From Hydrogenophaga pseudoflava (lineage in GTDB: Bacteria; Pseudomonadota; Gammaproteobacteria; Burkholderiales; Burkholderiaceae_C), in assembly GCF_031020795.1 (NCBI RefSeq), contig NZ_JAVHJP010000003.1, positions 728,873 through 792,872 on the forward strand: 64,000 nucleotides of DNA, in the 5' to 3' direction. This document shows, piece by piece, positions 8,368-16,458 of the stretch. Position 1 is the stretch's first letter; each line of letters starts with the position of its first letter. The notes beneath the pieces were generated by a model. It had not been told where the DNA came from and made no database searches. It worked only from the letters and a program-made list of their open reading frames with translations. The translations under genes and the position numbers were made by a program.

Positions 8368-9042
8368 TCAATACAGCGCCGCGAACTTCTCGATCAGGGG
8401 TGTCGGCCCGGCCACGATCAGGTGGTCGCCCGGCTTGATCTCGGTCTCGGGCTTGGCGTAGATGAAGTCCTGATGCCGCCGCTTGATGCCCACCACCGTG
8501 ATGCCGTGCTTCTTGCGCACGTTCGACACCGCCAGGATCTTGTTGTGCGTCTCCATCGGCGCGCGGGTCTTGGCAATCGCGAAACCGTCGTCGAACTCGA
8601 TGAAGTCCATCATCTTGCCCGTCACCAGGTGCGCCACGCGCTCGCCCATGTCGGCCTCGGGGTAGATCACGTGGTGCGCGCCCACCCGCTCGGCGATGCG
8701 GCCGTGCTGCGGGCTGTTGGCCTTGGCCCAGATGTCCTTCATGCCCATCTGCGCCAGGTTCAGCACTGTCAGCACGCTGGCCTCCAGGTTGGCACCAATG
8801 CTCACCACCGCGTGGGAGAAGTCGGTCACCGACAGCTGCTGCAGCGCGACCAGTTCGGTCGAATCGGCCTTCACCACATGGGGCAGCTCGTGCGCGAGGT
8901 CCTGCACCACCTCCTCGCTGGCGTCCATGGCCAGCACCTCGTGGCCCGCGGCCACCAGCGAGCGCGCCACGGCGGCACCAAAACGCCCCAGCCCGATGAC
9001 GACCACGCTGTCGCCCTTTTTCAGTTTGGAATCAGCCAACAA
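8368..9042 (-). CDS. ktrA: Potassium channel regulatory subunit KtrA (RCK domains)
   Basis: A 224-residue cytoplasmic protein with an RCK-N Rossmann domain (GLGRFGAAVARSL nucleotide loop, acidic residue at the end of strand 2) and an RCK-C domain from about residue 140. It gates the membrane subunit KtrB in response to ATP/ADP. The start is TTG at 9042, supported by AGGAG seven bases upstream, and it overlaps the KtrB stop by 11 bases, a typical coupled arrangement. TrkA proper has two such units in one chain, so the single unit favours the Ktr type. Confidence 0.9.
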   Translation of the reverse strand: MLADSKLKKGDSVVVIGLGRFGAAVARSLVAAGHEVLAMDASEEVVQDLAHELPHVVKADSTELVALQQLSVTDFSHAVVSIGANLEASVLTVLNLAQMGMKDIWAKANSPQHGRIAERVGAHHVIYPEADMGERVAHLVTGKMMDFIEFDDGFAIAKTRAPMETHNKILAVSNVRKKHGITVVGIKRRHQDFIYAKPETEIKPGDHLIVAGPTPLIEKFAALY

Positions 9043-10372
9043 TCGGTTTCTCCTCTGGGTAACGGTAGGCCCGGGGCACCTGGTTCATCGCCAGCGCCAG
9101 CGCCAGCGTGACCACGCCCACGCGTCCCGCGTACATGAGCGCAATGATCACGCCCTGCGCGCCGGGCGGCAGCTCGGCCGTGATGCCGGTGGACAGGCCC
9201 ACCGTGGCAAACGCCGACACCACTTCAAACATCAGTTTCTCCAGCGGCAGGTGGTCGGCCAGCGGAATGATGAGCAGCAGGCCCAGCGACACCGCCGCGC
9301 CACTGAGCACCAGGACCGACAGCGCCTGGCGCTGCACCTGGGTGCCGATGCGCCGCCCGCGCAGCTCCACATCGGCCCGGCCCCGGATCTCGCTCCAGAC
9401 GATCAGCAGCAGCAGGAACACCGTGGTCACCTTCACGCCACCCGCCGTGCCCGCACTGCCGCCGCCGATGAACATCCACACGCAGTGCAGCACCAGCGAC
9501 TCCAGCTCCAGTGCGCCGATGTCGACCGCGTTGAAGCCCGCGGTGCGCGCCGAGACCGAGGTGAACAGCGCCGCCAGCCACTGGTCCACAAACCCCAGAG
9601 GGCCAAGCGTCCTGGGGTTGTTGTGCTCCACCAGCCACAGCGCCAGCGTGCCCAGCAGCACCAGCGCCGCAGACCCCCAGACCGTGAGCGTGGTGTGGAT
9701 CGACCAGCGCGTGTGCCGCTTGCGGCGGTTGGCCCACAGCTCGGTGATCACCGGAAACCCCAGCCCGCCCACCACGATGGCCAGCATCAGCGGACCCAGC
9801 ACCCAGCCGTCGGTCACATGGCGCATCACGCTGTCGGGCCAGGTGGAGAAACCCGCGTTGTTGTAGGCCGAGACCGAATGGAAGGCGCCCTGCCACAGCG
9901 CCTCGCGCCAGCCCAGGCCCATGGTCATGGCGAAGCGCGCCGCCAGCCACAAGGCCACCACGCCTTCGACCACCACCGTCACCACCAGCACCATGCGCGC
10001 CACCGAACGCACATCGCCCAGCGACAGCGCGTGCGTTTCCGACTGCAGCAACAGCCGCGTGCGCAGCTTCATGTGCCCGCCGATCAGCAGACCCATCAGG
10101 GTGGCCGACGTCATCATGCCGAAGCCGCCCAGCTGGAACAGCGCCATCACCAGCCCCTGGCCCAGCGGGCTCCAGTAGGTGCCCGTGTCCACCACCACCA
10201 GCCCGGTCACGCACACCGCCGACGTGGCGGTGAACAGGGCCGTCAGCCACGGCGCGCTCTCGCCACTGGCGCTGGCCCAGGGCAGCATCAGCAGCAGCGT
10301 GCCCACGCCGATGGTGGCCAGAAACGCCAGTGCCAGCACGGCGGCCGGGTGGGTGGGCAGGTGGTTCTTCAT
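9032..10372 (-). CDS. ktrB: Potassium uptake membrane subunit KtrB
   Basis: A 446-residue membrane protein of the TrkH/KtrB superfamily with four pore repeats; loops such as SAVCVTGLVV, SAYNNAGFST, SARTAGFNAV and SAFATVGLSTG form the selectivity filter region, each with a conserved Gly. It takes up K+ with Na+ or H+ help. ATG 10372 is preferred; a GTG four codons upstream is the alternative. Its 3' end overlaps ktrA, so the two subunits are made together. The start lies 57 bases from the divergent MFS gene. Confidence 0.92.
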   Translation of the reverse strand: MKNHLPTHPAAVLALAFLATIGVGTLLLMLPWASASGESAPWLTALFTATSAVCVTGLVVVDTGTYWSPLGQGLVMALFQLGGFGMMTSATLMGLLIGGHMKLRTRLLLQSETHALSLGDVRSVARMVLVVTVVVEGVVALWLAARFAMTMGLGWREALWQGAFHSVSAYNNAGFSTWPDSVMRHVTDGWVLGPLMLAIVVGGLGFPVITELWANRRKRHTRWSIHTTLTVWGSAALVLLGTLALWLVEHNNPRTLGPLGFVDQWLAALFTSVSARTAGFNAVDIGALELESLVLHCVWMFIGGGSAGTAGGVKVTTVFLLLLIVWSEIRGRADVELRGRRIGTQVQRQALSVLVLSGAAVSLGLLLIIPLADHLPLEKLMFEVVSAFATVGLSTGITAELPPGAQGVIIALMYAGRVGVVTLALALAMNQVPRAYRYPEEKPIVG

Positions 10373-10429
10373 GGGACGTTGCACGGGCGGTCAGCGAGTC
10401 TAGCCGGTCATGGCACGACAATCCGGCCG

Positions 10430-11638
10430 ATGCACCCACACACCGCCGCCCCTGCAAAGCTGCCCGCCGCCATCTGGGTGCTGGGCTTCGTGAGTCTGCT
10501 CATGGACATCTCGTCCGAGATGATCCACAGCCTGCTGCCGCTGTTCATGGTGGGCACGCTGGGCGCGAGCGCGCTGGTGGTGGGTCTGGTGGAAGGGCTG
10601 GCCGAGGCGACGGCGCTGGTGGTGAAGGTGTTCTCGGGCGTGCTCAGCGACTGGTGGGGCAAGCGCAAGGGCCTGGCGGTGTTCGGCTACGCCCTGGGGG
10701 CGCTGACCAAGCCGCTGTTCGCGCTGGCGCCGGGCATGGGCCTGGTGCTCACCGCACGGCTGCTGGACCGTGTGGGCAAGGGCGTGCGCGGAGCGCCGCG
10801 CGACGCACTGGTGGCCGACCTCGCGCCGCCCGAGATGCGCGGGGCCGCCTTCGGCCTGCGCCAGTCGCTCGACACGGTGGGCGCCTTTCTCGGACCGCTG
10901 CTGGCCGTGGGCCTGATGCTGCTGTGGGCCAACGATTTCCGCGCCGTGTTCTGGGTGGCCGTGGTGCCGGGCCTGCTGGCGGTGCTGTTGCTGGTGGCGG
11001 GGGTGCGCGAGCCCGACCGGCCAGCCGATGCCCCGCGTCGCAACCCGATCCGCCGCGAGAACCTGCGCCGCCTGGGCCGCGGCTACTGGTGGGTGGTGGC
11101 GCTGGGCGCGGTGTTCACGCTGGCGCGCTTCAGCGAGGCCTTTCTGGTGCTGCGGGCCGAACAGAGCGGCGTGCCGCTGGCCCTGGTGCCGCTGGTGATG
11201 GTGGCCATGAATGCGGTCTACGCGGCCTCGGCCTACCCCTTCGGCCGGCTGGCCGACCGAATGAACCACCGCAGGCTGCTGGCGCTGGGCCTGGTGGTGC
11301 TGGTCGCGGCCGACCTGGTGCTGGCCAGCGGCACGCACTGGGCGACGCTGCTGGCGGGCGTGGCGCTGTGGGGCGTGCACATGGGCATGACGCAGGGCCT
11401 CCTGGCGACCATGGTGGCCGACACGGCGCCGGCCGATCTGCGCGGCACGGCCTTCGGCTTCTTCAACCTGGTCAGCGGTCTGGCCCTGCTGCTGGCCAGC
11501 GTGGTGGCCGGCCTGCTGTGGGACCGGCTGGGCGCCGCGTTCACCTTCTACGCCGGTGCTGTGTTCAGCGCGCTGGCGCTGGGGGGTCTGCTGCTTCAGC
11601 GGGGCGCCGCGCCCGGCGCGGCATCCCGCGGTTCGTAG
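10430..11638 (+). CDS. Major facilitator superfamily permease
   Basis: A 402-residue protein with about 12 membrane segments and the MFS loop 2-3 motif SDWWGKRKGLAVFGY, repeated in weaker form in the second half (GRLADRMNHRR). A further conserved stretch is RVGKGVRGAPRDAL. It diverges from ktrB and is not next to an obvious pathway, so the substrate cannot be given. The ATG at 10430 begins just before the first hydrophobic segment. The last 43 bases overlap the convergent MORN-like gene. Confidence 0.9.
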   Translation: MHPHTAAPAKLPAAIWVLGFVSLLMDISSEMIHSLLPLFMVGTLGASALVVGLVEGLAEATALVVKVFSGVLSDWWGKRKGLAVFGYALGALTKPLFALAPGMGLVLTARLLDRVGKGVRGAPRDALVADLAPPEMRGAAFGLRQSLDTVGAFLGPLLAVGLMLLWANDFRAVFWVAVVPGLLAVLLLVAGVREPDRPADAPRRNPIRRENLRRLGRGYWWVVALGAVFTLARFSEAFLVLRAEQSGVPLALVPLVMVAMNAVYAASAYPFGRLADRMNHRRLLALGLVVLVAADLVLASGTHWATLLAGVALWGVHMGMTQGLLATMVADTAPADLRGTAFGFFNLVSGLALLLASVVAGLLWDRLGAAFTFYAGAVFSALALGGLLLQRGAAPGAASRGS

Positions 11639-12180
11639 CCTTCGGCCACCGCCTCCCGGAGGCAGTCGGCGTCGGGCGCGCACATCAGCACGGCGGCACC
11701 GTCGACATAGAACTGCTGCACCCGCACCCCATTGGACCCGACCGCCCGCCCGGTCTGGCGGATGGCGTCGAGCGACCCGTTCTGGGGATGCTCCAGCAAC
11801 AGCTCGTCGAACACGCCCTGCTCCACGCCGTGCTCGAACACACCTTCGACCACATGCAGCAGCCCGCCGTCGGCGGCCCAGTGTTGCAGACGGCCCCGGC
11901 CGTGCCAGCGGCCGTCGCGCACGGGACCGGTGTAGCGCAGGCGGCTGCGGTCGGCGCGCGCCAGCTCCTGGATGCCGAAGCCCTGGCCCAGACCATTGCG
12001 GCACGCACCGCTCCAGGTGGTGCTCTCGCCGGGCTGGGGCTCGGCCTCGGCAGCGATCCACATTGCGCAGCGGCCGTCGTGCGTGGGCAGGGTGTAGCCC
12101 TTGGGGTCGGCGGCCTGCACAGGGCCGACCGCGGCCAAAAGAAAAGCCGCCGAAGCGGCCAGGGTGGTGTGGCGTTTCAT
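11596..12180 (-). CDS. Exported MORN-repeat-like protein
   Basis: A 194-residue protein with a signal peptide (MKRHTTLAASAAFLLAAVGP then VQA-ADP). The mature part has repeats of the form YTGPVRDGRWHGRGRL, GACRNGLGQGFG and EGVFEHGVEQGVF, which look like degenerate MORN repeats with Gly-x-Gly spacing, and four Cys (CAMW, GAC, MCAPDADC) that could form disulfides. Function is unknown. Its 3' end overlaps the MFS permease by 43 bases on the opposite strand. It is divergent from the ornithine-cyclodeaminase-family gene. Confidence 0.75.
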   Translation of the reverse strand: MKRHTTLAASAAFLLAAVGPVQAADPKGYTLPTHDGRCAMWIAAEAEPQPGESTTWSGACRNGLGQGFGIQELARADRSRLRYTGPVRDGRWHGRGRLQHWAADGGLLHVVEGVFEHGVEQGVFDELLLEHPQNGSLDAIRQTGRAVGSNGVRVQQFYVDGAAVLMCAPDADCLREAVAEGYEPRDAAPGAAPR

Positions 12181-12269
12181 GGGGACTCGGCCTGCGCGGA
12201 CAAGCCGCGGAGAAGCGCCGGATTATCCCGCGTCATCTTTGTGGCAGCCGGCCCCGCTACCATCGCCGC

Positions 12270-13229
12270 ATGCACTTCTTCGACGCCGACGCCACCCGTA
12301 CCGCCCTGCCCTTCGACCGCCTCATCCCCGCCCTGCGCGAACGCTTCGCCGGTGGCTGCGAGGCCCCGCCCCGCCATGTGCACGAGATCGTCAACCCGCT
12401 GGGCGAGGCCGGCCAGGACGCCGCCGGCCGGCGCGTGACCTCGCTGATCATGCCGGCCTGGATTCCGGGCAAGCACTACGGCGTGAAGATCGTCAACATC
12501 GCGCCCGGCAATGCGCGCCGCAACCTGCCCGGCCTGCACGCCACCTACCTGCTGTTCGACGCCCGCACCGGCGTGCCGCTGGCGCAGATGGACGGCGACG
12601 TGATCACCGCACGCCGCACCGCGGCCGCCTCGGCGCTGGCGGGGTCCTACCTGGCGCGCGAGGAATCCAAGCACCTGGTGCTCGTGGGCGCAGGCCGCGT
12701 CGCGCGGCTGCTGCCCGCGGCCTGGAAAACCGTGCGCCCGATCGAACACGTCACCGTCTGGGCGCGGCGCGAGAGCGAGGCGAAGGCGCTCGCGGCGCAG
12801 CTGGCGCGCGAAGGCTTCTCGGCCAGCGCCACCACCGACCTGCCCAGCGCCTGCGCCTCGGCCGACATCGTCAGCTGCGCCACCATGGCCAACGAACCGG
12901 TGGTGCGCGGCAGCTGGCTCGCGCCGGGCGCGCACCTGGACCTGATCGGTTCTTTCACGCCCGCCATGCGCGAGGCCGACGACGCGTGCTTCGAACACGC
13001 GCGCATCTTCGTCGACACCGACGAGGCGCTGGCCAAGAGCGGCGACCTGCTGGTGCCGATGCAGCATGGCGTGTTCAGCGCCAACGAGGTGCGCGGCACG
13101 CTGACCACGCTCTCGCGCGGGGTCGCGGTCGGCCGCAAGAGCCCGGGCGAGCGCACGGTGTTCAAGTCGGTCGGCAACGCGCTGGAAGACCTGGCCGCGG
13201 CCATCCTGGTGAGCGAGTCGCGCGGCTGA
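12270..13229 (+). CDS. Ornithine cyclodeaminase / mu-crystallin family protein
   Basis: A 319-residue protein with the family layout: an N-terminal substrate-binding half (TSLIMPAWIPGKHYGVKIVN, where the Lys is the usual substrate-binding residue) and a central NAD(P) Rossmann fold (VLVGAGRVARLL). Members are ornithine cyclodeaminases, alanine dehydrogenases or delta1-pyrroline-2-carboxylate reductases; the sequence alone does not separate them, although the reductase is common in proteobacteria. No hydroxyproline genes are adjacent. The ATG at 12270 begins directly at the conserved N-terminus. Confidence 0.85.
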   Translation: MHFFDADATRTALPFDRLIPALRERFAGGCEAPPRHVHEIVNPLGEAGQDAAGRRVTSLIMPAWIPGKHYGVKIVNIAPGNARRNLPGLHATYLLFDARTGVPLAQMDGDVITARRTAAASALAGSYLAREESKHLVLVGAGRVARLLPAAWKTVRPIEHVTVWARRESEAKALAAQLAREGFSASATTDLPSACASADIVSCATMANEPVVRGSWLAPGAHLDLIGSFTPAMREADDACFEHARIFVDTDEALAKSGDLLVPMQHGVFSANEVRGTLTTLSRGVAVGRKSPGERTVFKSVGNALEDLAAAILVSESRG

Positions 13230-13282
13230 GCCCGTCACCCGCGCTGGCCGCAGGGTCAAGGAGCCGACCGGACAATGCCGCC

Positions 13283-13861
13283 ATGACGCTGAACCGCCGC
13301 ACTGTCCTGGCACTGGGTGCCGCCCTCACCGCCCCGCTCGGGTCCGTGACCCGGGCACAGGCCGCCCGCCCGTCCGGTTGCCCGCCCCTGCTGGCGCACC
13401 GCTTCCCGCGCCTGCAGGACGAGGCGCCGCAAGACCTCTGCCAGTACGCGGGCCAGGTGCTGCTGGTGGTGAACACCGCCAGCTACTGCGGCTTTACACG
13501 GCAGTACGAAGGGCTGGAAGCGCTGCACGCGAAGTACGCCGCGCGCGGTCTGGTGGTGATGGGTTTTCCGTCCAACGACTTCGGCCAGCAGGAGCCGGGC
13601 GACGCCAAGCAGATCGCCGAGCTGTGCTTCAACACCTACGGCGTGAAGTTCCCGATGTTCGCCAAGACCGTGGTCAAGGGCGCCGGCCGCAACGCCTTCT
13701 ACGAGCAGCTGGCCAAGGCCACCGGCACCGTGCCGCGCTGGAACTTCCACAAGTACCTGGTGGCGCGCGACGGCCAGACCGTGCGCAGCTTCGCCAGCGA
13801 GGTGGAGCCGGGCAGTGCCCCGCTGACACAGGCGATCGAGGCGGCGCTCAAAACCGGCTGA
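13283..13861 (+). CDS. Exported glutathione peroxidase family protein
   Basis: A 192-residue thiol peroxidase. The N-terminus MTLNRRTVLALGAALTAP looks like a signal sequence, Tat-like because of the twin Arg before the hydrophobic run, so it probably works in the periplasm. The catalytic motif is NTASYCGFT with peroxidatic Cys69; Gln in FGQQEPG and Trp-Asn in PRWNFHKYL complete the tetrad. A Tyr replaces the usual Lys before the Cys. It reduces peroxides with thioredoxin or glutathione. Its stop codon lies in a hairpin shared with the convergent marR gene. Confidence 0.9.
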   Translation: MTLNRRTVLALGAALTAPLGSVTRAQAARPSGCPPLLAHRFPRLQDEAPQDLCQYAGQVLLVVNTASYCGFTRQYEGLEALHAKYAARGLVVMGFPSNDFGQQEPGDAKQIAELCFNTYGVKFPMFAKTVVKGAGRNAFYEQLAKATGTVPRWNFHKYLVARDGQTVRSFASEVEPGSAPLTQAIEAALKTG

Positions 13862-13876
13862 CCCGAGGCGGGTCAG
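13858..13876. terminator. Perfect hairpin covering two convergent stop codons
   Basis: The sequence is CTGACCCG, AGG, CGGGTCAG: eight paired bases with a three-base loop. The stop of the peroxidase gene is in the left arm and the stop of the marR gene is in the right arm. There is no T-run, so termination may be weak or Rho-assisted. Confidence 0.5.
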
Positions 13877-14376
13877 TCGGGCGCGTCTTCGAGGGGCTGC
13901 AGCAGTTCACCGCCCGGATTCAAGCGCGAAGCGCTGGCCTGCAGCCGCGCCATGAGGTCGCCGAACTGCTGCCGCTCTTCGTCGCTGAATGGCGAGAGCA
14001 GCTCGCGCTGGATCGCCGCGATGCGCGGAAACACCTCGCCGTACACGCGCCGCCCTTCGTCGGTCAGGAACACATGCACTTCGCGCCGGTCCGACGGCTT
14101 GGGTTCGCGCCGCAGCAGGCCCTTGTCGGCCAGGCTGGTGATGGCGCGCGAGGTGCGGGCGCGGTCGAGCATGGCGCGCACCGCCAGCTCGGACGACTGC
14201 ACGCCCTCCACATCGGCCAGGCAGGACAGCACGCGCCATTCGCGCCGCGTGATGCCGTAGTCGCGCTCGCACATGCGCACCACCAGCGGCCCGGCGGTGG
14301 CGTGGATGCGGTAGAGGCGGTAGAGCAGCAGGTCGTTCTGCTGCTGCGGGTGCAGAAGCCGGTCGTCGGCACTCAT
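13873..14376 (-). CDS. MarR-family transcriptional regulator
   Basis: A 167-residue winged-helix protein. Central elements are the helix-turn-helix EWRVLSCLADVEGVQSSEL to TSRAITSLADKGLLRR and the wing RREPKPSDRREVHVFLTDEG, all typical of MarR repressors of aromatic catabolism. It diverges from the Bug receptor gene at 14500, with a palindrome between them, and probably represses that operon until an aromatic ligand binds. The ATG at 14376 places the first helix at the usual distance. No Cys-based sensing motif is evident. Confidence 0.9.
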   Translation of the reverse strand: MSADDRLLHPQQQNDLLLYRLYRIHATAGPLVVRMCERDYGITRREWRVLSCLADVEGVQSSELAVRAMLDRARTSRAITSLADKGLLRREPKPSDRREVHVFLTDEGRRVYGEVFPRIAAIQRELLSPFSDEERQQFGDLMARLQASASRLNPGGELLQPLEDAPD

Positions 14377-14469
14377 GGCTGGAAACGGGTCAGGGAAAAC
14401 ACCGGGAACGATTGATTTCTGCAATTGATTGTCCCTGCCTAGCATGCGGCCCTGCAGCGGGGCAAACCC

Positions 14470-14487
14470 GTTTGACATACGACAAAC
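14470..14487. promoter_or_regulatory. Candidate MarR operator
   Basis: The 18 bases GTTTGACATACGACAAAC are palindromic at 14 of 18 positions and end 12 bases before the Bug gene ATG, overlapping the region just upstream of its ribosome site. The position fits a repressor site for the divergent MarR protein. A second AT-rich patch with two ATTGATT repeats 13 bases apart lies at 14411-14430. Confidence 0.5.
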
Positions 14488-14499
14488 CGGAGACACGCC

Positions 14500-15459
14500 A
14501 TGAACAAACGCACCCTGCTCGGCGCCGCCGCCGCACTCGCCGCCCTCAGCGCCCTGCCCGCGCTGGCGCAGGACAAGCCGCCGCTGAAGATCGTCGTGGG
14601 CTTTCCGCCCGGCGGTTCGGCCGACCTGCTCGCGCGCCTGCTGGCCGAAGGCCTGAAGAACGACTTCTCGTCGGTGATCGTGGAGAACAAGCCCGGCGCG
14701 GGCGGCCGCATCGCGCTCTCGCACGTCAAGCGCGCACCGGCCGACGGCCAGACCGTGGTGCTGCTGCCCAGCGGGCCGATGGTGCTGTTCCCCCACGTCT
14801 ACAAAAAGCTGGACTACGACGCGGTGGCCGACTTCACGCCCATCTCGCAGATCGCGCACTTCCAGTTCAGCGTGGTGGCCGGCCCGTCCGCGGGCGCCAA
14901 GACCGTGGCCGAGATGCTGGCCAAGGCCAAGGCCGCGCCCGGCAGCGCCACCTACGGCACGCCCGGCTCGGGCACGCTGCCGCACTTCATGGGCGTGATG
15001 TTCGGCCAGAAGGCCGGCGCCGAGCTGACCCATGTGCCCTTCCAGGGCGGCGGCCCGGCCAACACCGCGCTGCTGGGCGGCCATATCCAGTACAAGTTCG
15101 ACGTCGTCACCGAGACCGCCGAGCTGCACCGCGCCGGCAAGGTGCGCATCCTGGCCGTGACCGGCGCCCAGCGCGACCCGCAGGTGCCCGAGGTGCCCAC
15201 GCTCAAGGAACAGGGCGTGGACATGGTGGCCACCGCCTGGTTCGCGATGTACGGCCCGGCCGGGCTCAAGCCCGAGGTGCGCGATGCGATCAGCGCCGCC
15301 GTGGCGAAGGCGGTGCGCACGCCCGCGCTGCGCGCCAAGCTGATCGAGCAGGGCTATGAACCGGTGGGGTCCACACCCGCCGAACTGGCCGCCGCGCAGG
15401 CCGCCGACCTCAGGCGCTGGGAGGGCCCGATCAAGGCCACCGGCGTGCAACTCGACTGA
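14500..15459 (+). CDS. Bug-family (TctC) periplasmic solute-binding receptor
   Basis: A 319-residue receptor with signal peptide MNKRTLLGAAAALAALSALP ending at ALA-QDK. Motifs VGFPPGGSADLLARLLAEGL and VENKPGAGGRIA are the hallmark of the Bug family, which binds small carboxylates or aromatic acids. Tripartite TctAB membrane partners are not present here, which is common for this expanded family in Comamonadaceae. It is the first gene of an operon with a second Bug receptor and a sulfatase, under likely MarR control. Confidence 0.93.
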   Translation: MNKRTLLGAAAALAALSALPALAQDKPPLKIVVGFPPGGSADLLARLLAEGLKNDFSSVIVENKPGAGGRIALSHVKRAPADGQTVVLLPSGPMVLFPHVYKKLDYDAVADFTPISQIAHFQFSVVAGPSAGAKTVAEMLAKAKAAPGSATYGTPGSGTLPHFMGVMFGQKAGAELTHVPFQGGGPANTALLGGHIQYKFDVVTETAELHRAGKVRILAVTGAQRDPQVPEVPTLKEQGVDMVATAWFAMYGPAGLKPEVRDAISAAVAKAVRTPALRAKLIEQGYEPVGSTPAELAAAQAADLRRWEGPIKATGVQLD

Positions 15460-15482
15460 CTCTTTTCTCCTTCCGCACCGCC

Positions 15483-16457
15483 ATGAACCGCTTCCGTCGC
15501 CACACCGTGGCCGCGCTCGCCTGCGCCGCCCTCCTGCCCTTCGCCGCGTCGCACGCCCAGGCCCCCGCCTGGCCCGCCAAGCCCGTCACCTTCGTCAACA
15601 ACTTCCCGCCCGGCGGCCCGTCGGACCTGCTGGCGCGCTCGGTCGCCGCGGTGCTGCAGGAGGGCTTCAAACAGCCCTTCGTGGTGGAGAACAAGGCCGG
15701 CGCGGGCGGCAACGTGGGCGCGGCCCAGGTGGCCAAGGCCGCGCCCGACGGCCACACCGTGCTGTTCGGCATCGACACCGCGTTCACCATCAACCCGCAC
15801 CTCTACCCGACCATGCCCTTCAAGCCGGGCGACCTGAAACCGGTGGTGATCATGGCCTCCTCGGGCCTGCTGATCGGCGTGAACCCGGCCACCGGCATCA
15901 AGACCTTCGGCGACCTGATGAGCAAGGGGCGGCAGCAGCCGCTGAACTTCAGCTCCGGCGGCAACGGCAGCCCGGGGCATCTGGCGGCCGCCATCCTCTC
16001 CAGCAGCACACCGGTCAAGACCCAGCACGTGCCCTACCGCGGCAACACACCGGCCGTGACCGCGGTGCTCGGCGGCGAGGTGGATGGCGGCATCCTGGCC
16101 ACGCCGGGCATGCTGCCGCACGTGCAGAGCGGCAAGATCACCGCGCTGGCCGTGACCAGCGCACGCCGCTCCCAGCTCGCGCCCCAGCTGCCCACCGTGG
16201 GCGAGCTCGGGCTCAAGGCCCTCGAATCCGAGGTGCTGTACCTCGTGATGGTGCCCGCCGCCACGCCCGACGCGGTGGTGCAGACCCTGGCCAAGGGCAT
16301 CACCGACGCGCTGCAGCGGCCGGAGGTGAAGGAGCGCATGAAGGGCCTGGACCTGTTCTTCGAAGGCCAGACCGGCGCCGCCGCGGCCAAGAGGCTGGCC
16401 GACCTGAACACGCGCTACAGCCAGGTCGTGCGCGCCACCGGCATGAAGGCGGACTGA
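15483..16457 (+). CDS. Second Bug-family periplasmic solute-binding receptor
   Basis: A 324-residue receptor with signal peptide ending near SHA-QAPAW and the motifs NNFPPGGPSDLLARSVAAVL and VENKAGAGGNVGA. It is clearly paralogous to the receptor just upstream but divergent enough to bind another ligand. The gap is 23 bases upstream, and only one base separates its stop from the sulfatase start. This links solute capture to desulfation: the receptor may bind the sulfatase's substrate or product. This is inference from layout. Confidence 0.93.
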   Translation: MNRFRRHTVAALACAALLPFAASHAQAPAWPAKPVTFVNNFPPGGPSDLLARSVAAVLQEGFKQPFVVENKAGAGGNVGAAQVAKAAPDGHTVLFGIDTAFTINPHLYPTMPFKPGDLKPVVIMASSGLLIGVNPATGIKTFGDLMSKGRQQPLNFSSGGNGSPGHLAAAILSSSTPVKTQHVPYRGNTPAVTAVLGGEVDGGILATPGMLPHVQSGKITALAVTSARRSQLAPQLPTVGELGLKALESEVLYLVMVPAATPDAVVQTLAKGITDALQRPEVKERMKGLDLFFEGQTGAAAAKRLADLNTRYSQVVRATGMKAD

Positions 16458-16458
16458 G

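Noticed and set aside
8696..10429. A long open frame running into the MFS gene from the + strand opposite ktrAB
   Set aside because: It is a shadow of ktrA and ktrB; its translation is His/Gln/Arg-rich low-complexity, and the real MFS protein starts at ATG 10430.
14411..14430. Two ATTGATT direct repeats near the marR start
   Set aside because: AT-rich and possibly promoter DNA, but no palindrome as good as the one at 14470; not listed separately.
14472..14477. Perfect TTGACA -35 box before the first Bug gene
   Set aside because: It is only 22 bases before the ATG, leaving no room for a -10 and start point; it is better read as part of the palindromic operator.
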